DNA of 64,000 nt. Origin: Lanius collurio. Taxonomy: Eukaryota; Chordata; Aves; Passeriformes; Laniidae. The position numbers and the translations under genes are program-made. The stretch is taken from NCBI GenBank assembly GCA_020086605.1, contig JACBWW010000015.1, positions 18,582,629-18,646,628 of the forward strand, given 5' to 3'. Below, piece by piece: positions 33,301-48,930 of the stretch; positions within the stretch are counted from its first letter, which is position 1, and every line of letters begins with the position of its first letter. Below the pieces are notes generated by a model that was not told the DNA's origin, searched no databases, and saw only the letters and a program-made list of their open reading frames with translations.

Positions 33301-36300
33301 CATAATTTCTACCCAGATGTAAAAAACTGTACTGTTTTAACTATTACATAAAAATCAAGGGAAGTAAAAATTAAATGCTTCTACAATATGGGTAGAAAAA
33401 AGCAATTATGCAAAGGAAATTAATTCAGGATTATAAAATGCAAGTAAACAGAAATTATAATGTCACATCATACAGCTCTCCAGTTCCCATTTTTTGTGAT
33501 TTATCTTCCATACAAGCTTTGTACCTAACTGTACTGTGTAGCACTTCTAGCAAAACACCACAGCTCCTCAAGTAGTTGCTTTTAATGCCACCATGGTATT
33601 AACAGATTAGAAATGTTTCCTGAAAGGTCAAACTTCAGAAACAGGTTGAATTTAAGAAACAAATTGCCATTGCAATAACAGGATCATTCAAGATGAGGTT
33701 GGCATCTACGTCTGATCTTGATGGTTGTAAGCTCTTTTCCATAGTTTAAGTTTGGAGTATGGTGGATCCAGGTGGTTTGTACTGACAGGCCATTTCACAG
33801 AGCTGCACTGCTCCCCAGCTGGTTTGGTGCTACCTTGGCTGCTGGGATGCCAGCATACTCTAAGACCAGCATTGCTTATTCTTGAGCACAACCTTGACTA
33901 TCAGAGGTCTTTAGTAAATACAGGGAAGCTGAACTAAAGCACCTTTTCATCTTTGGTGATTTTTTGAGAATTTTTGTATCTGATAATTATAATAGGAAGG
34001 CTGAAGGAATGGGAGTTAAAGCCTTAAGTCTCAGGAGTGCTCAAATAAGTGTGTGTTGAGTGAGATGCTTTTGCGTAATGAGAAGCTTCTCTGTGAAGCT
34101 TCTCTGGACCAGCAAAATTGTTTCAAATTGTGACCCACACAGGACATAATTTGGTAATTCCCCAGTGCCTGTGAATTCTACACTGGCAAATATGTTGGGG
34201 TTGGAGAACAGACAAAGTCTCTTTATCTTAATCCATTATGCTAGGCCAGGTATGTTGAGCAGTGTTAATCAGGTGCACAACTGGTGCTTTGACCTGTTTT
34301 TGATTTGTGAGAAAGGATGTTATTTGAGGGATGATTTTCCTCTCAGTACTTCAGCTGCCCCCTGTGTCAACTGGTGATGGTGATACGGGCTGCTCATTAA
34401 AATCAGCTCCCTGAGAGCAACAGCTGACTGCTCTTACTGTTCTGACCAAGCTCTGCAGCGCAGCCTCTTGTGAGCACACCAGGATAAGCAAGTGTTGGTG
34501 GCTGAACTGTTCCTCAAGACACACTTGATGTTATCAACCTGCTTTTTAGGGATGGTTAACAAGAGGTCACTGTCACCCTTATCTTCCAGTTTCTGTGATC
34601 TTTGTCCATTTGGCTTCAGACCTGGATATAGCATGGATTTCTTGGGTTGATGACTTCCTAGCGCCAGTGAAAGGTCAGTTATCACAGCTTTTGGCAGAGT
34701 GAAAAACCCCTGGATGGAAAAGAAAAACCACTGGCAAGCTAAAAATTTCAAGCTTTCATCGTGTTGGGACAGTAACATTAGAAAATAGGCATATGAGCAG
34801 AAGAACTGATAGAAGAGAATAAAACACCGTGGGCTGCAGTGTCCTCAGAAAACCTGTTTACACAGCCCTGGTTTCTATTATCCTTTGAACTTCAAATAGG
34901 AAGTCCTGTTGGTCTGACAGTTCTGTTGAAAACAAAATTTTTTACAAAATGCAGTTTTCTTAAATTTCTTTTTAAAATTTGAAGGTCATACTGAGAGGAG
35001 AGTAGGGAGAATGCTACATGTCCAGATGGCAAAGCAGAGCTTTCAGCCCCTTCACTGCCATCACTGTGGTAGCCTTTACACCCCTCTACACATTCCTCCT
35101 CTGTTTTTCTCATGGCTCTGCCACACCTAGTCTGGGATGTTGTAGTGAACTCAACTTTTGGCTGCTATGTTTTGAGAAATGAGAGGCAGCCAGAGAGGCA
35201 GCTCCCACACAACACAGTGTATGCTGCATGCGCCGATATAGCCGAGGGGCAGGTTCTAGGGATCCCTGCCAGGGGAAGTGAGCCACGAGATGCCCTGTGT
35301 CCCTGTGAGAGATGCTGCCTGCTGCTGCATGTCCTGCTAGGGGCTCACTTCCACACAGTGGAGCTGGAGGAGTTGAGCCAAAACAAGGGTGCTTGCTTTG
35401 GAAAAATCTTACACTGTTTTAATTGTTGCTTGATTTAATTTAAAAATGTGTTTTCATTCCCACTTGTGATTTCGTTTAATTCCTCCCAATTTGTGCTTTT
35501 CACAACTTACAAACCAGACCAATTGCTCATAAACACATGGGAAAAATAGGTTTGTTGGTGCCCTGTTCCTTGGCTTCAGGGCAACACCAGCCAGACCTGT
35601 ACCAGTCCACTCCAACTTGTTTTCAAAAGTCTCTGATGATGAGGGTTGCATAATAACACAGTTACATGCAGTAATTAATCTTACTTATTAGAAAGCTTCT
35701 GCCATTTAAAACATAACCTTAGATCAGCTCATCCCATCTGCCACAGACATGGAGCAGTTTTTTTTCCCCCCTTCTGTGCTATGGCTTCTTTCCCCCCATG
35801 TAACTGAAGACTCGTTAATGCTCTCCCCTTATACAGAAAAAACAACCCAGTTCATGACATCCAATCTCCTCCCTGGGTGGATCTATATCCTTACCATTTG
35901 TTCCCTGACCAAATGCATGGAGGTCACAAAGCAAATCCACAGTCTGTTCTCTGGAGACATTATGCACATCCTGCACTCTGTTAAATTTTCTCCAAATTCA
36001 GATGCTTGATATACAAGCAGCGATAACATGTATCTGTATAATCTTCCAAAAACTGTATTAATTACCTTGACTTTCCCCTCAGTAACTAAGCAGTTTTATT
36101 CCCTCAGTGTATAAATCACACTGAAATCAACAGAATAGGCTTGTTACTTCTAGCAGAGCTTTATAGAAGAGGTTGTTTCCTTAAAATCTTTTTGTGTGCT
36201 TAAGTCTTTGAGCTACTTGCACAAACATCTCTTCTGACTTCCACTGTTGCTGAGGCACCACAGAAGATAAGAATCTAATGCATTTTTAGAGGTCTATGAG

Positions 36301-39300
36301 AAGATGCTCCCTGGAGCTGTGGCTCCCATTCAGCTTTTCTGCATTTGTGTGTGGTCTTCAGGAGCAGTTTTTCATGTGGGTTATTGCAATCTACACACAA
36401 CAATGGCCTGGATTATTGTGCTGAAATCTAGATCTGAGAAAACAGTTACAGTAACCTCTCCAGATGTAACAGAGATGAAAGACAAGGTGGTTTTGATGAC
36501 CAGAGCCAGCTGACGACCTAAGAGTAGTTGAGATCTAATCCTGATTAAAGCAAAACTGGGAGAGAAACAAAACAGAGGAGCTGGTGCAGCCTTACCACAG
36601 TTCCGAGTACACAAGGGAGCTTGGCATGGGTACTGCTGCCATCCCCTTCAGCTTTAGGTTGGAGATGAAGATGTGGGACTGTGTTTTCATTTTGAATACT
36701 CAACATACAAGCTTGGGAAGAACTTGGTCATTGATCTTCTTAGATAAAAGGGCTCAGGACTCAAATTGTCAGTCAAGAGACACCAGCTTCACATCATGGC
36801 AGCATTTATTGAGGAATCACAGCCTAGCTTCTTATGCCTGGCTTGAAAAACACATTTTCTGTAGTTACCATCTTGGCTGCAGTACTTTTCTTCCCTTTCT
36901 AATTTTAGCTTTATATCACTTGCCGATGGAGGTTTTAGGTTTTTCTTTAGAAGGCCAGTGTTAATCTTGTTCTGAGGATCAAATGATAGGCTCCAGTTCA
37001 TGCTTCCACGCAACTGAGGCCATTTCTCAGTTCCTTCTTATCTCGTTCTGTCCCCACTTACAAAGGATGTGGGGTTTATACAGCCATTTAAAACTTCTTA
37101 GTATTTAAGCATAAATTGGCAGTATATGGGGAGTTCTATGTATTTTGTGACAAGAAACATTTAAGAAAAATGCTAGAGAGAAAAGATTATTACAAGGATA
37201 CAGGCTTTTTCCTTTCTGAGGATTATCCCTTCAGTATTCCAGGGAAACTGGAAACCAGTAACAAGTCTAGATTTTGTGAATGGGATGTTTGCTTAAAAAC
37301 ATAGATCTAGCATGAAAGTTTCTCCCTTTAACCAAATTAAAAGACTGGATAAAAGCTTGGAATTGCTGTGCTGAGAAACAGTTGGGACCCCAGAACAAGC
37401 TGGCATTCCTGTTTTCCTTTAATTTCCAGTAATTCAAAGGAACATTGTTTCTCCTGTTTAAATTTTTCCCTTTGTGGCGGGATACAACATGAAGAGGCAG
37501 AAAATTCACTGCTGCCAAGCTAAAAGGAGCCAGGGGAACTGGCAGATTGTGATTTAACTCTCACTAAGACTTTTAGACTCCCACAGCTGACACTTGGAAG
37601 AGCGGCATTTGAGCAGTCCTGAAGGGAACTGCAACACTTCTCTCTCTGTCCTTCCTTTTCAAATATTTTCAAAGCTTTGAAAACAGTCGGTTGTTCTTCA
37701 TTCTGGCAACTCGCCACTTGCTGCCGGCTCACATCAGTTCATAGCCTTCTGAGGTATCTAGTGGCCTGCATGGATTTGAGAGGGTTTGAAGCTCTAATGA
37801 AAGACCTTTGATATTTTGGGAAATTTAAGAGACATACAGAAACGGGTGAGTTAAAAGAGCTGTTGTCAGCCTCTGCAAAGCCCACTTCATATTCTGAGTC
37901 ATGAGATACCGTTTCACTAATTGATTATTGTCTGTCCATAACACAGTCATGCTCTTAGTGCACAAAGAAGCAGTGTGGATGAAAAGCTCACCATTGTAAA
38001 GTACACACTCAACTGGATTTAGAAAGCTGAGAACAACAGACGAATCAAAGATATGAGACTACTTTGAATGAAACTCATAAATCATAGCTGAGACATTTTT
38101 CAGTTTAAATAAACATCTTTCCTACAGGGGAAAGTTAATGGAAGCCTTTAAATGCCTCTCTTTAGTCTTCCTGAGGACCTAAGCAGGGGAGCTCTCCTCT
38201 AAAGGGTCAGGTGACTTTTCATTCTTTAAATCCACACCTCCAGCAATGAGGACTTGATCCCACAAGCCCTGCAGAACTGCTCCTACCTGGCAAGGTTATG
38301 CAGAGTGTTTGCCAGGTTAGTCCTTCAGCCAACAGCCTCATAGTTGCGGGGGTCTTGAGCTCAGGAATGCAGGTGTAGGAAAGAATGCCCTGTGTTGTGT
38401 GCATGAGTTCCTGTCAGCGTGTGCGTGTCCTCGTACACCAAGTGGCTTGCACAGCACAGTCCCTGCTTTTCTTGCCAATGCAAACTGACACTCCCTCTCT
38501 TACCCTTGCTGCCCCAAAACACATCAGGGAGAGAACAGGTTTGGGGGCAAAGCAAAGATGATAGGCATTAATCTCTGATATATGCAACAGTTTTTGCTCA
38601 AAAGAAATACACTGCAGTCTGTGATTAGTAGTGTTACTTCTATACAGCCTCTGGGGGCAATGAACATCTGCTTTTTCTTAAAAAAAATAGCAGGGGGAGT
38701 TGGGAGAAGAGAGGAGACATCTATCAGGATACTCAATGTCTAATGCAGTCAATTAAGCTAACATGCATGCCACTGTCAAATGCATGTAAGGGCACTTTAT
38801 CTTTGGTTTGTTAACCTTTGAAGGTCAGCCAGGTCGGTTATGAGAAAATGAGCTAATAATTTTACTGTGGGAAGAGTGGGGGACAAGAATGAATGGCAAA
38901 GTTTATCTGCTTACTATACTCCCCCGTAAACAAACCTTCCTAAGAGCCTTATCTGGCTCACAAAAGTTTTCTGTGGAAACAGTGTTTAATAAATCAGATG
39001 TGTGCCTCAGCTTCCCAACCAAAATTTTCTTAAGAGTCTATGATAGATATTGGTGATTAAGCAAATGTTCTGAAAAGTTAGTTGCACCCTAAATTAGAAC
39101 TGAGAACAAGATGGGCAAAAAAAAATATTCTGGAGTACCTGCAGTTAACCTTTAAAAAAACATGTGGAGCACCAAAGCAAACCAAGTGAATGCTGGAGAC
39201 AGAATATGTCCCCCATACTGCTGTGTATCAACTGTGCAGAATGACAGAGAGAAATTATGTCATGAAGCTTTTGGACTCTATGATTCAGGGTGCTGATGGC

Positions 39301-42300
39301 TCCAAGCCCATCTTATTTCCTACCTTTTCCCTCTAGTACTTTTAAAGTCCTTTCACTGAGAGGTCCCAACAAAACCATGCTCCTCTCTTCAAGGAGAGAG
39401 GCCAGTTGAACATGCAGTGGATGTAGGGCATGTGTCAGCACTGTGCAGCAGGGCCCCAGTCCCATCCTGAAAACTGATGGGGATCCCAACGGCTCCCAAC
39501 CTCCCCCTGCCTGTGCTCCCTGCCTCAGTCCTTGTTCCTGGAGCTGTGGAGGTAGAGATGTCTTCAGAGTTGTTAGTTGTTTTCTCATACAGTGCAATAT
39601 AATCAGGCAGCACAAAAGTCCTAGTCTGTGCTTCAGTTTTTCTGTCTTCATTGAAAAAATTCAATGTCTTGAAAACAGCTGGTACTACTTAATGATCTTT
39701 TGGTAACTAAGGCTGATTCCTTTTGTTATGCTCTCTGAAGATTAAATTTTGCTCTGGACTCTATTGCCTGAAGGAGGCTATTGTAAAACAAGATACTCAG
39801 AAATCAGCAAAAAGATGTTCAAGCTAAAACAGAACACCAAAACATTTTAACTCTAGTGGTGCTGCTGCCAATGAGTTAGAGAAAAGATCCTGAGATTATG
39901 CTGAAACCAGTCTGGTATTGTGGGCTAATGGTTGAGGAACTGCTTTCTAAAAATGTGCACAACCTTGTAAATGAATCAAACCTCCATGATACAGAAGATG
40001 CTTCTTTGATGTTCAGTTTTAAATCCTGACTTGGTCAAACAAATAACTAGATGCTGGTAAGCACTGCTATTGCTTTAAATTAAAGGAGGGAAATACAAAG
40101 CTCAAGGATTTGCAGTCCCTTTTACAAGAGACACACTGGGAACAGCCTGTGTCTACCAAATACTGAAAAGCTCAATCAGGATTCCAAAGGAAATTGCTAT
40201 AAAAGATAAAATATGTGGTCAGCAGTAATAACCCTCCCTCTGTTTGGTGTGTCAGATTGTATTTGTGTTGGAGGAAAGATTGGTGTAGTTCAGATAGCAG
40301 CAAGGATGAGAGAGAGAGAGATTTTGAGAGAGATTTTCCATTACAAGTTGTTAACAAGAGGAAGTGGATGGGGATGAGGGAATGTGCTCCACAAAACTGC
40401 AGGAAGCTGAAGTTAGAGGAAGGCAGTGCAGCATCTAGACTGTGGCTAAAAGTTTTGATGACTACAAACACTGACAGTAGTTTTTAGAGATGAAATTACC
40501 AAGGACTAACAACCAACAGAGTCTTCAAGTCTCCGTTGTTGGGATGCTCCTGCAGCACCTGCGGGGATTTGCCTCTGAACTCTGGAATTGGCAGGCAGTG
40601 ACCTTTTGTCATGTGTAAATTACAGAGGCTTCCCCTGGGATCTGGCCCACTAGGAACTTACTGCAGAGTTTGCACTGACTTATTTGAAAGTTTAAGCTCA
40701 TGCTCTGCAACTATGGCACTCATTTCCCAGTAACTGCAATAACTTTGTTTCAAATCAGTCTTTATAGGAACTGGCCCATACGACCCGTTGACCCTTCCCA
40801 GTGCAGAGCAGCTTCACATGCCTTCCCAGTTCTGCTTCCTTGCACTGCAGTACTCTCCTCCCATCTAGCCTGGCACCAGCACACACTCATTTGACTGGAG
40901 AGCCCACCTGTGGGATTTGTGAAGCCACTTCTTTGAGGCTGTCTCTGCCCTCCTACTCCCCACAGCGAGTTACTGAATAATACTGGGGCTTGCATGTGAC
41001 TCCACTTAGCCTTCATTTACACTCCAGCTGCAACAGGGCAGCAGCCTTTGCCAGTTATTTTGCTCATATAGGTCACAACCACAGATACAGATTTGCAGGG
41101 GACTGCAGCAACCAATATATAACAATGCACAAAATGCAGGAAACACTTTCTGTATGCACTTTGAGTGTCATTGTTGCCTCTTTCTGTTAAAGCTATATAG
41201 ATATATATTTATAATACACAGAACCAGGTTAATTCAGGCAAGTACTGCCAACATGATCTTTCAGGAGCAGCTTTGCACTTCACACATGAAGACATGAACA
41301 GTGACTAGTGCATGTAATGCTGAGCATAACTGAGTAAGTCTTCCTGAAGGATTCAGGGTGCCCGACACTGTAAAACAGTGGCCCCAGGCCATGAACTGTG
41401 TACAGCGTGGCATGGCAAAATGTTGAGCACATAGGACAGGATAAAATGTGTTTTTTTCTGACCAGAAGCTCAGGGATTAACTATTCATAGGTATTGTAAA
41501 ACAAACAACTAAGCTTTTAAGTTTGAAATGAACTTATTTGACTTGAGACATAGTGGGTTTTCAATAAGCTGACTGAAAGGAGGAGCAGCTGTAACATCTG
41601 TTTTTAACTTGTTCTCCTTTGTAGCCTTATCATAATTTAGATTTAGTTTTAGGTACAACAACTTACCTAAGTGCAAAATGACTTGTTACTTCATTAATAC
41701 TTTGATTAACATGGACTGTACATGAAAAAGAGGACCATAAACTTTTGCACCCACTGCAATGGATGGAAAAACTGACGTTGACTAGGCCAGAGATCAGATT
41801 TTTACACAGAAACATTACAGATTCTAGTAACTTAAAGGTGTTACCATCGGCTACAGAAAAAGTAGTGGTGGTATTTTGTATATTGGTCATGGCCCAGTAA
41901 CTCCCACAGCACTCTTCTGTTGTAATACTTAATACTGAGTCTTTCATGGCTTGACAATGTTTATTTGCATTTTTTGTAGTTTTTGCTTGAAGGGAAGCTC
42001 TTCTGTAAGCCTTTTTTAAAAATAACAGAAAAAAATCCCTTTATTTTTTAACTCTAGTTTCTGTATTTCTCATCTTCTCATCTCATTCTAATCTTCTCTT
42101 TTCTCAAAGGGAAAAAAATAGATTTATAGTATCAGAATGAAGAAGACAGATAATATTAAGTACTTGACACCTCAAAAGAGCAAAGATCATCAGCTTTCTC
42201 TTTCAGTGTTATAGTTAGACAGTGCATTTGACAAAGTTAGGCTGTCAAATAGATCATCTACTGGGAAGATTTACACAATTCTCTCACTTGTTATCTCTAC

Positions 42301-44700
42301 TCATGACACAAAGCTTAGCTAAAGCCAAGTGGCCCCAGATGAAAAATGAGAAACTGTGCTTCTTCACTTAAAATCTTTGGTGATTTTAAAATGCACAAGT
42401 AGATCCATTGGTTTCCTGCCCTGTACGATGGTGATCCTGAATGCACATTTAGCATCTGAGCTTTTAAGGCAGAGCCCGGGAAAGTCCAAATGGCAGCACA
42501 AGGTCTTAGATGAGAGAGATATTCCTGAAAGATTCCCCATACTGAGAAAGGTGCGTAAATTCATACCCCATCTGACTTTGCTCCATGTTCAGTGTCTGTC
42601 TCACAAGCCTAATTGGAAAATGCTTTACAGCAGAAAACTGAATCAGTGTTGGATGGGCAGAAATCTTTCTTTCCTCAGTTCTGCAGTCCTCACAGCTGGT
42701 AGCTTTTATGGTTTTCATTTCAACTTGAGTTGTATTTGAGAGCTGCTGAGGAAAAAAGAAAATCTAGGCCAATCTCATGCTTACACTTCTTGTCTCAGAA
42801 AATGTTCTATTATCCCTTTTTCTTTTATTCCTCACAATTTTAAAACAGAGCTAAGATTTTTTTTTGGCTATCTTTAGGGGTGAAAGAAAGGGATTATTTC
42901 CTAGCTTTATATTGAGTTCTAGCTATTCAGAAAAACAAGCCTCTGTCATAATGAAGAACAGTATCATCACCTTGTAGCAGGTGATACAGTGGTATAGCAA
43001 GATTTTTGATTTTGCAAGGGTAAACACTAGTTCTGTAGTTCAGACATAAAATAGGAATCTTTCTAGATAGGAGTTGACCTTTTCTCTCCTGGAGCTTATG
43101 GGTGTTTTCTCAAGAAGTAGAAATTCTTGTTCTTGCTGTGCATGGAGAAGATAAGGACAGTATCACAGAGGGAGGCAGTTGTGTTTTCTCAAAAGGTAAA
43201 TTACTGTTTAAAGAGGGAGAGAAAGAACAGACAGAAACTGTTTGGGGGGATATTTTGCCCAGGGGAAGAAGGAAATCTGTAGTATCACAGCTGATACTAA
43301 TTACACTGAAACGACTAAGAAAAAAAACAACAGTGAAGAGGGGAATCCAAAACCTGTAGAAGTAAAATGCACCCACCAAGGGTAGAACGGCAGAGATTAG
43401 CATTCTGATTTGAAACTGAATTGATTTGCTGACTTTCTAGAGAAAGAAACTGGGGGACAAGGTTTTTGGGTTTGTTCTTGTTTGGGTTTTTTAGTCATCA
43501 TCTGATGAAATGCTTAGTTAATAGCCAAGAAAAGAAAAATCCAAATACAAAAAATCTTCCTGTGCCTTGGTAAAGAAAACTCTAGGAGTCACTAACACAT
43601 TGATTGAATCCTGTTTTAAGCAGGTAATGACTTGAAACTCCCTGCTGAAAACAAGGGTGGTTCACAATGATACGTGACAGATGCAGAAGCAATGTGAGTG
43701 TGAGATGGCACAGTTATTTCAGTTTCAGGGATGATGGGAGTTTATCTAAGGATAAAGGAGGGAGGGATTCCCTGTGCAAGGTCAGTGTAGGGGAGAGATC
43801 CAGGGGGAGACCAGCTGTCTATACTTACTAACCTCTAATCCAGGAGGATGGCTTTGTTGTGCTGCTCCAATACAGAACAGGTTAGACTGAATGCAGATGA
43901 GATACCAGCCATCTAGGAAATCATTTTCTGTTTCGCTGATTTTGGTTCTCATTGTTTTGTTTTCTCTTCCCTTTGTATGTAAAACAAGTGTTGAAGGAGT
44001 TCCTGAATAGAGCTTGCTCTGCTCCTCTCGAAGAGTGGCCTTGTGAGCAATGTGGCTCTGCTGGCCCAAGGGCTTGCCAGCACTTCACAAAGGGCCCTGA
44101 TAGTACATAAATTCAGATCTTCACCAGATAGATAATTTTATGTGGTCTGCAGAAGAATAGGCCTTTGTCAGAAGGAGATGATAGCTGACTTTGTTTGGGA
44201 GGGGGAGGGGAGGGACGGGTTTTCTCATTTTCTGTGTATTTCTATTCAGCTGCTGCAGAAACATCCCCATCTGCTTTGAATCTACATTTTAATTCCAAAC
44301 CCTTGCAAGAAATACAGCAAGCTGGCTTATTCTGTCTGGCGTACATAGCAAGTTGCTGTTCCAATATCTAGGAATGTAACAAAAGCCAAGTTACCTGGCC
44401 TCGTGCTCTGTTTAACCATATGATGATGATGGTAATCAAAAAATAGGTTTCGTTTGTCTGTCCTTTAAATGTTGTCACTTACTCAAGAGTATGTGCTTTC
44501 TTTGCTATCTGCTCTGTCAGGAAAATGTGGTTTAAGGATATGAGATGGGTTTGGGTTTCCATTTCTCTGGTGAAAGCAGGAAGTGGAGCTTTTCCTGCTT
44601 TTCCTGCATGATAGAAAGGCAGTGAAACAGGAGGTGCAAATTAAATTGTTGTTTACCATCATTTATAACACTTATATCTGAATTCATGTAGTATGACGTG
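27316..44700 (-). other. TET2 upstream intron (nearest part), no recognised gene
   Basis: This sequence follows the exon 3 acceptor and is read as the intron before the first coding exon. It is AT-rich with scattered short open frames on both strands, the longest about 135 codons at 31552-31959, none of which I recognise. Minor items are a GGGACA hexamer run near 31819-31837 and a GA-rich run near 40309-40330. A slightly GC-richer patch lies at 35110-35370. No transposon copy is recognised. Confidence 0.65.
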
Positions 44701-44734
44701 ACTTTTGCTAGTAGCAGTGAAATCTTGCATGGTT

Positions 44735-44774
<40 letters not shown>
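44735..44774. repeat. (TA)n(TG)16 microsatellite
   Basis: A short TATATATA stretch runs into 16 uninterrupted TG units (44743-44774). It is likely to be length-polymorphic. Confidence 0.95.
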
Positions 44775-44775
<1 letters not shown>

Positions 44776-47700
44776 ATGAAAGCTCAAGGGTTTATTTTAA
44801 CTTAGGATCTTCACAGTTTGTGTTTCTGCTTGTCTGTCCTAGTGCAAAATTTTATCCCTAACTGTCAGCAGGTGTTAGAAGCAGCTAGAACCAGAAGTGA
44901 ACAACATTTCTGTTCTTATCTGATAAACTTGCAAATAAACCATGTATAACTTCTGTAGGGACACCCAACAAGAGCTAATCATGATGCAGACCTTAAGTTA
45001 ATTTCTGTGCCTGTTTCACAAACTGTAACGGGATAGTGAGTGATATACAGACTAACTCACAGGCTGGTAAGCAGAACTGCCTCTAAATTGTTCCTGGTTG
45101 AAAGAAACTTGAAGAAATGCAAGTTATTTGCATGGCATTCTAGAGTACAATTTAAAGGATTTTTTTTTTTTTTTGTGATGGAAAGAAAATGGACAAGCAA
45201 AACTGTTCAAGCAAACTTAAGCTGTTGTGAGAAAAGACCCAAAAGGAGAAGAGGGTTTACTGTGAGCTGAAAGGGGAAAAGAATTGAAAGATGCCCATTC
45301 AAATGCTTCATCTGCTTGCTAATTTTAATTAAGACTCCTCCTTTGTAACTATGCCACAGAGCCCGAGTCTTTAAAAAAAATACTGTCACTAGGCAGATTT
45401 CTGAGAGTCTCCTGATTGAATCATCATTTTAATCTCTTCACTGCCATTCCCCTCTCCTGAGCAGAAGCTACCCGCTGCACTGTGCGACAATTAACATGCT
45501 GAGAAATGCTACTGCACTCCTCAGGGAGTTTCAGTGATGCAAAACACTGTTCTGCTGTGTGACAAAAACACCAAAACATTTAAAATATCTCTCTGGTAAA
45601 ATATCATGGGTTTTTAAAGCCTGGATGCACACCGTATTTTCACTAGGAAAAAATACTCTTCATTAACTTTTTCTGAAGAAAAAGTATTCCTTTCCATCAA
45701 CTCTCCTCTAGCCCTCCCCAAAATCCTCTCCAAGATTGGAGAACTTGATAAATACTTTGCAAATAATTGCCAACCAGTGACAAAACCTGCTCTCTCTGGG
45801 TTTGTGTGTCTTTGCTCAGTGTACTTTTACTTTCTCAAATCCTTCATCATCCTTGCCTTACTGCTTCATGTTTCACCTCTTTTCTCTAACAAAAGCACTA
45901 GAAACAGCTTCTTGCTCTGTGCCTGATGTAGTCCCAGCCTGCTCTTCTGCACTGTCTCACTCCAGTCCCATGGGAGCCAAGGCAGGTTTATTGAACTGGG
46001 TCACTGCCCCCAGTTAGACACCACCCACTGTACCAGTCTCCTCTCCTAGCAACACAAAAAAGAGGGGGGGGTAACAAAAAAGCAAACGAATCCTTTCTGC
46101 ATCTTCTCTCTGTCACCTTTGTAAGCCACAGATCCATCCAAGCAGGGTCTGCCCATAGAGACATGCTAATTGAGATGCTGTTTGGCAGCAGACTCTGTCC
46201 TTGCACAAACGTTCACAAAATGACTAATTAAAAACAAGCCTCTTTCCCCACTTCCTTCCCTTGACAGGCTAACATAGGAAGGTTTTTCCTTTCATTATTT
46301 TATGGACAACAATTATGAAACACACCAAAGAAAGAACACTTAAGGAACAGTTTTGTCTGAAGAAAATACCAAGAGTGGTTGTCCCTTTCTTCTCCCACAG
46401 CCTGATGGCTGCCAGCATTGCTGGGTGGGTACAGTCCAGGAGGAATTCTTCAAGAGGGGTTGTAGGGGAAAGGTGAGTCACTACAGGCAGTTCTTAATTA
46501 TAGTGAAAAAAGAGGAAATATGCTTAAGCTGAAGAATTCTGTTTCTGTTGTTCCAAAAGTATTTTGGGTACTTACGAGGAGAATAAACAGATTTTCCATG
46601 AAGCCAGGAAGGTTAGGTCTCAGTGAGAAAACCCTTTGGGTTCTATTGCTCAGCTGAACATCTGTCCTCCCATGGCCTTGCTTGGAAGCCAAAAGGCACC
46701 AAGTAGGAGTGCAGAGTACTGTGTTACTCCAGAAAGTATACACCATGCCAAATGGGCAGAGCTCTTAATTACATCATAGATAATCATAGTGTAATCATGG
46801 AAACATGCAAGGAATGGGAGTAACTTTAATTCAGGAAAAATAGCTAAGTGGGTTGTGTAATGGGGAAAACCGGCAAATGCAGAAGAAGAACGCAGTGGTG
46901 AGGTGATTGCTGCAAAGCAGGCAACAGAATGATTTCCACAGTGATCAGAGATTGTGAAGCAGGCTGGATTTTTATCTGGCTGCTGTGCGTGACTAATATC
47001 AGCTCTGTGTGTACGTGAAATGCTGAGGAACTGATTTCACTGCTATTCCACTGCATGTGTGTTCATTGTTGTTTAAACTTGGGAATAATTGCTGTGAAAC
47101 TTTCAAGCGCATAAGAGTTTTCCTGTAGGCAGAATAGACAAACTCCTAAGGGAGAAACAAGTTGGCTCCTTCTGAGGACCTTGATCTCTAGACTTGGAGA
47201 GGAACAGCTTTGCTGTGCTGGAAAAAGCAGCATGCGCGTCCACGTGCTTTGGAGGCAGCCTCCTCACTGGGTGTGAGCCAGCTGCTGAGGAAGCAGCTCT
47301 TCACGCACAGCCAGACTGCTGGGTGAGTGCCCACAGTGCACAGGGACACGGAGGGGAAGCCGTGGTTATTCCTGCTGAGGCTATGAAGGGACAGCAGTGT
47401 GGCACTCAGCAAAACTTGAGTGTGAGACGGAAGAAATGAGCAAAAGATGGGCCAAAATGTGCAGTGGTGTTTAAGCACAGAGACATGCCGATGGATGCAT
47501 CATGGGGATTTACAAACATAAATAGAAACTCTGTGGAATTACAGAAGTACCAGTCTGACTCTCTAAACAACTGAATGCCTCTGGAGAGATGGTCCTTAGG
47601 CCCTGTTTGACCAGAAGTCAGGTATGCAGGTGGTGACCATAAAATGCACAGCTCAGATTCTTGTGAACACAACTGCCCCACAGGATACCCGAGCTCTGCT

Positions 47701-48930
47701 ATGGGCTGCTGGTGTTTTGGTAGCCCACTCTCCATAATACCAGCCTGTGCCATTCAGTTAGCAGCCCCATATGTAGCTTGTGGAACTGCTGGTGACCTCC
47801 ACAAGATCCTGCCAGTATGTGGACAGTTACCAGAATCAGTCTTACGAAGCTGAGGTCAAAATGTTTTGCAAAAAAAAAAAAAAAAGAAAAAGTGCAGTAG
47901 CAATTTCACCTTGATACTGGACCTCCCTCGCTAAGCAGGTAAATAAACTTAGTCACAAGGAAAAGCCAAATGCTACAGGAAGTAAGAGTCATATTTCCAT
48001 ATGTAAATCCACTTTCCCTTTACGTTAGCTCCAAACATTCAACAGAAAGATGAAGCAGCCTAGTTTACAGGCACAAAAATTTGTCTTCTTCTGAAATAGT
48101 TAACTGCATTTTTGTTCAGAGTAAGGAAAGGGCAGGAACTGAAAACAGTGATCTTTACATGTTGGGTTTTTATTTATGTAAACTATTCAGAACACCTTGA
48201 CAGTCTTGGGGATACACAGAGCTATATATAGAAATGTGAATAACTCTATCAGTGAGCATAACACTGTGTGCAAGCCAGAATACTCTTGAGTGTTTTAAGC
48301 CATATGCTTTCCTTCTTCCATATAGCCTTGAGTAGGTTGTTCTAAATCACTTTAGCACTATGTAAAAGATTTTTTTCTTGCCTTTTATAGTAGTTATTTC
48401 AGTATGAATACTGTGTAGCCTGAGACTTCTTCAAAACCTTGTTTGTCTTGAAGTTTCCCCTGAATAAACTTTTATTAGGATCCTATAAAGCTGTACCTCT
48501 ATTCCATTGAAGTAGATTAGTCTGCAGTGAGCAGGTGATACGGAAACCTCATTGCTGAAGAAGTAGGTGTGCTATGACATGAGGATTAATAACCCCAACA
48601 GGCTGATGACTCCTCTGGAATCAGTACATACCTATCATTATCCTGAGTTACTTACAGAGCTTTTTAGAACCAAATGTGAACCTGAGAGATAAGGTCTTTT
48701 CCAGGGGATTTGGTACCATTTCTGTTACTTTTATTCTGAGCATGAAGAACACATGCTGTGAACTACTATTTGGTACTCCTGAGCTGAAATGCAAATGCTA
48801 AATGATTCTGACTGGAGTGGGAACTATTCCTGATTTGGGACCCATGGCATGCTTTCCAAGCAGGTAGCTACAGGAGCACCAAGCCTCAGGAAGACTAAGA
48901 TTGCCCTGGGTTTGCTTTACTTGGGTGACT

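Noticed and set aside
34081..34107. Repeated GAAGCTTCTCTG motif
   Set aside because: Two short copies only, explained by a small local duplication.
47210..47370. CpG patch with E-box and a GGGTGAGTG donor-like site as a gene exon
   Set aside because: No matching acceptor or recognised protein; too weak to call.
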